Part shown: piece by piece, positions 27,240 to 34,247 of the stretch
How the letters are laid out: each line of letters starts with the position of its first letter
Numbering within the stretch: position 1 is the first letter of the stretch
NCBI GenBank assembly: GCA_946414115.1
Contig: CAMKNF010000002.1
Span: 1 to 34,247, forward strand
Direction: 5' to 3'
From: an uncultured Ruminococcus sp.
GTDB taxonomy: Bacteria > Bacillota > Clostridia > Oscillospirales > Acutalibacteraceae
Length of the DNA: 34,247 nucleotides
The notes under the pieces: model-generated
What the model saw: only the letters and a program-made list of their open reading frames with translations
Database searches by the model: none
Told to the model about the DNA's origin: nothing
Position numbers and translations under genes: made by a program

Positions 27240-27776
27240 GTGAAACCGTATTTGTTGGTTTTTTATAATAAAATTCGAATATTTTTTAAACATTTAAAGT
27301 GTAAAGGCTTGAAATCAAACGGCTTATTAATGATGAGCAGAAACACAAAAATTTGTGTTACAAAGCATAGTCAAGTAATTTTTGGTGATAGATTTATTAA
27401 TGACGGACGATTAGTTATCATCGTTGAAAACGGAAAATTAACTATTGGTAATAATGTTTATTTTAATGAAGACGCAATGATAAGCTGCAAATCATCAATA
27501 GAAATCGGCAATGGATGTAAGTTCGGCCCAAACATCAAAATTTTTGATAACAATCATAAATTTAATGCAGAAAACGGAGTGAGTTCGGAATTTAAAGCAT
27601 CACCGATTTCAATTGGCAAAAATTGTTGGATAGGTTCTAATGCTGTAATTTTAAAGGGAACGACAATAGGTGATAATTGCGTTATTGGTGCCGGGTGTGT
27701 TGTAAGCGGAAATATTCCTGAACGTTCTATAGTAACGCAAAACAGGACACTGAAAATTGAACCTATAAGAGAATAA
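27240..27776 (+). CDS. Hexapeptide-repeat acyltransferase
   Basis: IGNGCKFGPNIKIFDNNHKF..IGKNCWIGSNAVILKGTTIGDNCVIGAGCVVSGNIPE; GTG start after aggtgg. Confidence 0.85.
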   Translation: MKPYLLVFYNKIRIFFKHLKCKGLKSNGLLMMSRNTKICVTKHSQVIFGDRFINDGRLVIIVENGKLTIGNNVYFNEDAMISCKSSIEIGNGCKFGPNIKIFDNNHKFNAENGVSSEFKASPISIGKNCWIGSNAVILKGTTIGDNCVIGAGCVVSGNIPERSIVTQNRTLKIEPIRE

Positions 27777-27832
27777 TTTTGTAAAATTTTATAAGTAAAC
27801 AAATTTTCGATAATTGTAAAAAATTTTAAGGA

Positions 27833-29041
27833 TTGATTGTTATTAAAAAGATTTTTATTATGGCTCATTCTTTAGATATCGGAGGAGCTGAGTCTTCGCT
27901 GCTTGGTATTTTAGAAAATATTGATAAGAAAAATTACCAGGTTGATTTGTTTCTTCTCAGGCATACCGGCGAACTGATGCAATACCTTCCTAAAGAAATA
28001 AATCTTTTGCCGCCAAATAACAAATACTCTTCTTTGGGAATACCTATTACGGAGGTTTTGAAGAAGGGGCAATTATCAATTGCACTTGGACGTTATCAAG
28101 GTAAAAGAAAAGCTACAAAAAGAATAAAAGAACTTCACATACAATCGGACAATAATGTGGTTAACGAGTATAGCCATAAATATACGGTCAAATATTTACC
28201 TATGATGAGTGACAAAGTGTACGATTTAGCAATAAGTTTTATGTCACCTCATTACTTCGTAACTGAAAAAGTAAAGGCAAAGAAGAAGGTAGCTTGGATT
28301 CATACCGATTATTCTACATATAGCGTTGATGTTGATTCAGAAATGCAAATGTGGGATAAATATGACAACATAATTTCAATTTCTGATGATGTTTCAAAAA
28401 GTTTTATTAAAACTTTTCCATTGCTTAAGTCAAAAATTTGTTTAATTGAAAATATAATGCCAATGTCATATATGAAAGCGAAAATGAATGAGTTTTCTGT
28501 AGAAGATGAGATGCCAAATGGAGATTATACGAAAATTTTATCAATAGGAAGATTTAGCCCACAAAAAAACTTTACATCTGTTCCAAAAATCTGTAAAGCT
28601 ATATATGATATGGGACTTAATATTAAGTGGTACTTAATTGGTTATGGCGGAGAGGAAGAACTGATCAGAAAAAAAATTGATGATTATAATATGCAGGATA
28701 ACGTCATTATACTGGGAAAGAAAGACAACCCGTATCCTTATATTAAGGCTTGCGATATTTATGCACAGCCCAGCTTGTATGAAGGCAAATCTATTGCTGT
28801 TCGGGAAGCGCAGATTTTAGCAAAGCCGGTTGTAATCACTAATTACAGCACAGCTAACAGTCAGCTGGAAGATGGATTCGACGGTATTATTGTGCCAATG
28901 GATACTCAATTATGCGCAGAAGGTATTGCCGGATTAGTGAATGATAAAACACTACAAATTAAACTATCAAATAACACAAAAAGTAAGGACTATATTCTTA
29001 GCAATGAAATAAAAAAATTATATGACTTGATGGAGAATTAA
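27833..29041 (+). CDS. Glycosyltransferase family 4
   Basis: MAHSLDIGGAESSLLGIL; SIGRFSPQKNFTSVPKI; AQPSLYEGKSIAVREAQILAKPVVITNY; start probably TTG. Confidence 0.85.
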   Translation: MIVIKKIFIMAHSLDIGGAESSLLGILENIDKKNYQVDLFLLRHTGELMQYLPKEINLLPPNNKYSSLGIPITEVLKKGQLSIALGRYQGKRKATKRIKELHIQSDNNVVNEYSHKYTVKYLPMMSDKVYDLAISFMSPHYFVTEKVKAKKKVAWIHTDYSTYSVDVDSEMQMWDKYDNIISISDDVSKSFIKTFPLLKSKICLIENIMPMSYMKAKMNEFSVEDEMPNGDYTKILSIGRFSPQKNFTSVPKICKAIYDMGLNIKWYLIGYGGEEELIRKKIDDYNMQDNVIILGKKDNPYPYIKACDIYAQPSLYEGKSIAVREAQILAKPVVITNYSTANSQLEDGFDGIIVPMDTQLCAEGIAGLVNDKTLQIKLSNNTKSKDYILSNEIKKLYDLMEN

Positions 29042-29042
29042 T

Positions 29043-29591
29043 ATGATAAAATCTTTTATTAGGTCGATATTATATCGTTTCCGTGGCGAATATACGACTG
29101 AAAAGTTAATAAAAATGGGCATGAGAGTTGGACGAAACTTTTATCGCTTAAACGGTGTTATTTTGGATCCGGCGCATTGTTGGCTTATAGAAATAGGAAA
29201 CAATGTTACGCTTGCTCCACGGGTACATATACTGGCTCACGATGCAAGTACAGTTCACTATTTGGGTTATGCAAAAATAGGAAAAGTTACTATTGGAGAT
29301 AATGTGTTTGTCGGAGCGGAAAGTGTAATTTTACCAAATGTTACAATTGGCGACAACGTTGTTATCGGTGCTAACTCGACTGTTACAAAAGACCTTGAGG
29401 GTGGATTTGTATATGCTGGTTCCCCGGCAAAAAAAATATGCAGTATTGAGGAGTTTATAAATAAAAATAAGAATTTAATGGCAGAAGTTCCTTGTTACGG
29501 AGAAGAATTTACCGTCCGTAAAAATGTTTCTGACGAAAAGAAACAACAGATGATTAAGGAGTTAGAAGATTCAGCAGGATTTGTTGTTTAA
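29043..29591 (+). CDS. Hexapeptide-repeat acetyltransferase
   Basis: LAPRVHILAHDASTVHYLGYAKIGKVTIGDNVFVGAESVILPNVTIGDNVVIGANSTVTKDLEGG..AGSPAKKI. Confidence 0.9.
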   Translation: MIKSFIRSILYRFRGEYTTEKLIKMGMRVGRNFYRLNGVILDPAHCWLIEIGNNVTLAPRVHILAHDASTVHYLGYAKIGKVTIGDNVFVGAESVILPNVTIGDNVVIGANSTVTKDLEGGFVYAGSPAKKICSIEEFINKNKNLMAEVPCYGEEFTVRKNVSDEKKQQMIKELEDSAGFVV

Positions 29592-29643
29592 ATTAAAATT
29601 TGCTTGAATCAGCGTAATAATATAACCTTTTGGAGATTGTGAA

Positions 29644-30681
29644 ATGAAACCGTTAGTTACAATTGCGATTGCTGCATATAATGTTGAAAATTTTCTGGAA
29701 AAGGGTATGGAATCTGTTTTTAATCAAACATATGAAAACATTGAGATATTGTTGGTTGATGATGGTTCTACAGATAATACCCCTCAAATGTGTGATGAAT
29801 TTGCAAAAAATGATAAACGAGTAAAAGTTTTTCATAAAGAAAACGGCGGCTTAGGAAGCGCCAGAAACGTTGGCATAGAAAATGCAAATGGTGAATTTTT
29901 GTATTTTTTTGATGTTGATGATACTATAGAACCGGAATTGATTTCAGAAAATGTCAGAATGGCACAGGAGAAGAAGGCTGATTTGATAATATTCGGTTAT
30001 TATGCAAGATTCAGTAATGAAACCTCGGAAGAATTAATTGCTCTGAAAGAGCAGGAAATACATTCAAATAATGACTTAAAAAAAGCTTATGCAGAAGAAC
30101 TGCTCCGGTTAAAGCACGGGAATGGCTTTGCATGGAATAAGTTTTACAGAATGTCGTTTATCAGAAAATACGGTTTTAGATTTGGCAACCAACGCATTCA
30201 GCAGGATGAACCGTTTAATATGCAGCTGTATTTAAAACTTGACAATGTTTATATTTGTCCAAAAGCATATTACCATTATGTATTGTATGTAAACGGAAAT
30301 GCGGGTTCCAGATATTTACCGGATAAAGCAGATATTATTACCGATGTGTATCATAAATTTATGGATTTTTATAATAAATGGAATCTGAATGACGAAAAGG
30401 TGTTGCTTTATATACAGCACAGGTATGTTAGCGGAATTTTTGGTGTAGCAGTTTCAAATTTTTATCATAAAGATTGTCCGTATACTAAAAAAGAAAGAAA
30501 GAAACACATTGCAGAAGTTATAAAGTCTGACGAATTAAAGAAGTGTATTTTAACGGCTAAAATTGGATATGGCAAAAATCCTGTGAATACATTGCAGGCA
30601 TGGGCATTTAACCATCAAAAGGTTAGACTGTTGATGATAGCAACACAACTGAAGCGCATACTAAAAAAGATAATTAAGTAG
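29644..30681 (+). CDS. Glycosyltransferase family 2
   Basis: VTIAIAAYNVENFLEKGMESVFNQTYENIEILLVDDGSTDNTPQMCDEFAKND..FFDVDDT. Confidence 0.88.
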   Translation: MKPLVTIAIAAYNVENFLEKGMESVFNQTYENIEILLVDDGSTDNTPQMCDEFAKNDKRVKVFHKENGGLGSARNVGIENANGEFLYFFDVDDTIEPELISENVRMAQEKKADLIIFGYYARFSNETSEELIALKEQEIHSNNDLKKAYAEELLRLKHGNGFAWNKFYRMSFIRKYGFRFGNQRIQQDEPFNMQLYLKLDNVYICPKAYYHYVLYVNGNAGSRYLPDKADIITDVYHKFMDFYNKWNLNDEKVLLYIQHRYVSGIFGVAVSNFYHKDCPYTKKERKKHIAEVIKSDELKKCILTAKIGYGKNPVNTLQAWAFNHQKVRLLMIATQLKRILKKIIK

Positions 30682-30694
30682 GTAGGAATTGCAA

Positions 30695-31678
30695 ATGGAG
30701 TACGATGTATCGGTAATAGTTCCTGTCTTTAAGGCAGAAAAATATTTGAATAAATGTGTTAATTCATTGCTTAGCCAGACTATTGAGTCTTTAGAAATAA
30801 TTTTAGTGGATGACGGCTCTCCGGATAACTGCGGAAAAATGTGTGACGAATTTGCGAAAAGCAATGGAAATGTAAAAGTTATTCATATTGATAACGGCGG
30901 ACCTTCGAGAGCGAGAAATATCGGTATTCAGAATGCCTCCGGTAAATACATAGGATTTGCAGATTCGGATGATTATATTGATGCCGATATGTTTTTTTTG
31001 CTGTTTTCGGAGGCGGAGAACAAAAGTGCGGATATTGTTATGTGTTCTTATGCTATAGATGACGGTAAGAATGTCAAGGAATTGAAAATGGCATACAGGA
31101 CTGAATATAACGGGAGAAATGAACTGATAAACGGTCTTGCTGCACTTTATTCAAAACGCTGTCACAACGGCTTATACAGTGTATGTAATAAGTTGTTTAA
31201 CAAGGAATTATTACTAAATAATAATATTCTGTTTGATGAGAGCTTAATCAGAGCTGAGGACGCCTGGTTTGTATTTGATTGCTTGAAAGCTGCAGAAAAA
31301 TTTATTTTTATAAATAAAGTGCTTTATTATTATCGTCAGGTAGCTTCAAGTACTATGCATACAATACAGGATGACAGATATGAGAGAAGCAAAGCTTTTC
31401 GAAAAAAGCTTGAGCTGGAGGACAAAAACCTCGGCATTTCAATAGATTATAATGAGTTTTATTATGAGTTTTTATACGAAAGTTTTGTTTATTGTCGGGC
31501 GATGCTTCAGCAGAATAAAAAAGAAGCCGTAAAGAAAGTACTGAAAGATAAGTTTTTTTACAATGCCTGTCGATATGGAAAAAAACTGCCAAAGCATTTG
31601 AAAATAATGTGCTTACTGGAAAGGTGCAGATTACAAGGCACTTTGACGAGAATATTATCCCGTTGGGGTAAAGCTTAG
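30695..31678 (+). CDS. Glycosyltransferase family 2
   Basis: YDVSVIVPVFKAEKYLNKCVNSLLSQTIESLEIILVDDGSPDNCGKMCDEFAKS..FADSDDYI; ATG at 30695. Confidence 0.88.
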   Translation: MEYDVSVIVPVFKAEKYLNKCVNSLLSQTIESLEIILVDDGSPDNCGKMCDEFAKSNGNVKVIHIDNGGPSRARNIGIQNASGKYIGFADSDDYIDADMFFLLFSEAENKSADIVMCSYAIDDGKNVKELKMAYRTEYNGRNELINGLAALYSKRCHNGLYSVCNKLFNKELLLNNNILFDESLIRAEDAWFVFDCLKAAEKFIFINKVLYYYRQVASSTMHTIQDDRYERSKAFRKKLELEDKNLGISIDYNEFYYEFLYESFVYCRAMLQQNKKEAVKKVLKDKFFYNACRYGKKLPKHLKIMCLLERCRLQGTLTRILSRWGKA

Positions 31679-31696
31679 ATTTTGGGTGAAAACAGT

Positions 31697-32581
31697 ATGA
31701 TTTTTAAAAAAATTACAACATTAAGCCTTAGTATTTATAACACAATTGGTAAATACATATGGAGAAAACCAAAAATTAAATCCATTGACGAAACAATTGA
31801 CTATATTTTAAATAATCAATGTTCTGTGAGTCGTTTCGGTGACGGAGAGTTTGCTATAATCCAGGGAAATTATAACGGATTTCAAGAGAAAAACGGTGAA
31901 TTAGGCAATAGGTTAGCGGAAATATTAGTAGCTCCGGTTAATAATCATATAGTGTGTTTACCGGACGTTTTTGGCAATTTAAAAGGCCTAAAAAAGTCAT
32001 CTAAAGAGTTTAATAATGGTTTATTGCGCAATGAACGCAGAGCGTGGCTAAAACTTTTGAATATAGACAGACAGTATTATAATGCTTTTTTTACACGTTG
32101 TTATAATATGTTCGAAGACAAAACTCAATGCAGAAAGTGGTTTAGCAAAAATAAAAAAATATGGGAAAAGAAAAATATATTAATTGTAGAGGGGGAATTC
32201 AGCAGACTGGGCGTTGGCAATGACTTATTTGCTAATGCAGCAAATGTTCAACGCATTTTAGCACCTGCCCAAAATGCTTATTCTAAATATAACGAAATAT
32301 TTGAAGCAGCGAAAAAATACGGAGAGGGAAAGCTTGTATTAATCGCTTTGGGAATGACGGCTACTGTGTTAGCTTATGATTTGGCTAAATGCGGTATTCA
32401 GGCGATTGATATAGGTCATATTGATATTGAATATGAGTGGTATTTGATGGGTGCAGATAATAAAGTGGCGATTTCAGGAAAGTATGTGAATGAAGTAAAA
32501 GGAGGCGACTTGATATCAAATGATATCGACAAAGAATATTTGGAAGAATATCTGGAAGAAATTATTTTGGAAGTGATATAA
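31697..32581 (+). CDS. GT-D fold glycosyltransferase (DUF1792 / SP_1767-like)
   Basis: CSVSRFGDGEFAIIQG (DGE motif), ILIVEGEFSRLGVGNDLFANAANVQRILAPAQNAYSKYNEI, LGMTATVLAYDLAKCGIQAIDIGHIDIEYEW. Confidence 0.82.
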   Translation: MIFKKITTLSLSIYNTIGKYIWRKPKIKSIDETIDYILNNQCSVSRFGDGEFAIIQGNYNGFQEKNGELGNRLAEILVAPVNNHIVCLPDVFGNLKGLKKSSKEFNNGLLRNERRAWLKLLNIDRQYYNAFFTRCYNMFEDKTQCRKWFSKNKKIWEKKNILIVEGEFSRLGVGNDLFANAANVQRILAPAQNAYSKYNEIFEAAKKYGEGKLVLIALGMTATVLAYDLAKCGIQAIDIGHIDIEYEWYLMGADNKVAISGKYVNEVKGGDLISNDIDKEYLEEYLEEIILEVI

Positions 32582-32582
32582 T

Positions 32583-34097
32583 ATGAAAGCAAAACGCAGT
32601 TTATATAACTTCATTTTCAGTATAATAAGCCAAATCATTACATTTGCGATGGGTATTATTATTCCCAGACTGTTTTTAATGAGTTTAGGTTCCGAAGCAA
32701 ACGGTCTTGTATCGTCAATCGGTCAAGTGTTCACTTACGTAGGATTATTGGAAGCAGGAATCGGTGCTACTGCAATACAAGCCCTTTATAAGCCGATTTC
32801 GGAGAATAATAAACTTCAAATAAACAGAATACTTTCAGCGTCTAACCGAACATATAAAAGAATTGGGAAAATCTATATTCTGTGTGTGGCAGGCATTGCA
32901 ATTATATATCCCTTATTCGTAAAATCGGATATACCGGTATGGCAGATAGTCGGAGTCGTTATTTTTTCGGGAATGGGCAATGCAATCAATTTCCTTTTGC
33001 AGCAAAACTATGTTGTTCTGCTGTCTGCCGAAGGAAAAGGATATGTTACTACTAACTTGAATTTGATACTAAATGTTTTGTCAAGTTTAGCAAAAGCAGT
33101 ATTACTTATGCTTGGATATAATGTAGTTATTATTGTTGGAGCTCAATTTGTAATTACATTGCTTCGTATACTGTTCATGAGAATTTATATTAAGAAAGAG
33201 TATAAATGGTTGGATGTTAAGCAGGAACCGGATTTTTCCGCCCTTTCAAAGCAAAAATATGCAATGGTTCAGCAATTATCATATTTTGTTTATTCAAATA
33301 CAGATATTGTTGTTCTTACTGCCTTTTGTAATTTGAAAATTGTAAGTGTTTATGTAATATATAATACTATCATCGGTGTTATTGAAGGAATAGTGTCATC
33401 AATTACATCCAGCGTTACGTTTGCATTGGGACAACTGTATAACGAAGATTTTAAAATGTTTAAAAAGGTGTACGAAATTTATGATACGTTGTATATGACC
33501 ATAGTGTTTGCTTTATTTTCAGCAGTATATCTTTGTGTTATTCCGTTTTTGTCGGTGTATACACGTGGTGTAACAGATGTTAATTATTTAGATAATACAT
33601 TGGCGCTTCTGTTTGTGGTTTTAAAGTTGGTTACCACATTGAGATCACAGAGTCAAAATACGGTGAATTTTGCAGGATGCTTTAAGGAAACACAGAAAAG
33701 TGCTGTTTTTGAGGCAATTATTAATTTATCGGTTTCTTTAGTATGCGTTTATTTTATCGGAATATACGGAGTTATTATCGGAAGTATTGTCGGAACACTT
33801 TACAGAGGTATTTCTGTTACAAACTATTCGAACAAGCATATTTTAAAGTACGAAAAGACCGAAAAATTTAAAAAGTATATTCGTTGGGGAATCTATATTG
33901 CAGTATTTGCTATTATTTGTTTAGTTACAAATGGGATTCTCCCACAGAGTGCAGACAATTATTTGCAATGGTTCTGCCTTGCCGTACCATGTACTATTGT
34001 TCCTGTTGCAGTATATGGCATCCTTTGGGTTGTTTTAGACAGAAAAGTTGCATCTGATGCTATGCAAATTCTCAAGTCAAAATTAAAAAGGAAATAG
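32583..34097 (+). CDS. Wzx-type polysaccharide flippase
   Basis: Polytopic protein; FSIISQIITFAMGIIIPRLFLMSLGSEANGLVSSIGQVFTYVGLLEAGIG. Confidence 0.88.
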   Translation: MKAKRSLYNFIFSIISQIITFAMGIIIPRLFLMSLGSEANGLVSSIGQVFTYVGLLEAGIGATAIQALYKPISENNKLQINRILSASNRTYKRIGKIYILCVAGIAIIYPLFVKSDIPVWQIVGVVIFSGMGNAINFLLQQNYVVLLSAEGKGYVTTNLNLILNVLSSLAKAVLLMLGYNVVIIVGAQFVITLLRILFMRIYIKKEYKWLDVKQEPDFSALSKQKYAMVQQLSYFVYSNTDIVVLTAFCNLKIVSVYVIYNTIIGVIEGIVSSITSSVTFALGQLYNEDFKMFKKVYEIYDTLYMTIVFALFSAVYLCVIPFLSVYTRGVTDVNYLDNTLALLFVVLKLVTTLRSQSQNTVNFAGCFKETQKSAVFEAIINLSVSLVCVYFIGIYGVIIGSIVGTLYRGISVTNYSNKHILKYEKTEKFKKYIRWGIYIAVFAIICLVTNGILPQSADNYLQWFCLAVPCTIVPVAVYGILWVVLDRKVASDAMQILKSKLKRK

Positions 34098-34101
34098 AAA
34101 G

Positions 34102-34247
34102 ATGAGTAGAAAAAAGGTTATTATTGTAAATAATTTACTGGGATATTATGGTGCTGAAAATGTGCTGATTAATATGGTGAATAATTTAGATCAAAAAAAA
34201 TACGAAGTAACGGTTTTAACACTGAATGAAAGTGACAGCAGCAAATT
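34102..34247 (+). CDS. Glycosyltransferase family 4, N-terminal fragment cut by window end
   Basis: MSRKKVIIVNNLLGYYGAENVLINMVNNLDQKKYEVTVLTLNESDSSK. Confidence 0.7.
   Translation, partial: MSRKKVIIVNNLLGYYGAENVLINMVNNLDQKKYEVTVLTLNESDSSK

Overview
This window reads as a chromosomal segment of an endospore-forming, dockerin-carrying Clostridia (Ruminococcus-like; taxonomy is inferred). Bases 1-45 match an Illumina TruSeq adapter, so the biological sequence starts at base 46. The left half (46-17.2 kb) holds: 3' part of lepA, a dockerin+CAP secreted protein, class II fructose-bisphosphate aldolase, an HtrA-type protease with a Q/N/P/Y-rich N-terminus, a membrane-tethered protein with a dCTP deaminase/dUTPase-like domain, lexA with a coupled lipoprotein alpha/beta hydrolase, spoIIID, a transglutaminase-like dockerin protein, a metF / MetH-activation-domain / metH operon, and a metallophosphoesterase. 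The right half (17.5-34.2 kb) is an AT-richer surface-polysaccharide locus: PglE/PglC/PglD/PglA-like bacillosamine-type priming genes, many glycosyltransferases, an EpsG/Wzy-like polymerase, two hexapeptide acetyltransferases, a GT-D (DUF1792) enzyme and a Wzx flippase. The most interesting non-coding content is (i) a candidate ~150-nt small RNA (about 9149-9300) divergent from lexA, with its own promoter, CCUCC-type C-rich motifs and a strong terminator hairpin; (ii) a mosaic family of palindromic intergenic modules in three copies (3732-4105, 9301-9600, 11886-12315), with stems that co-vary between copies; (iii) a 76-nt long hairpin/MITE-like element after lepA. All calls are from reading the sequence; no searches or folding were run.
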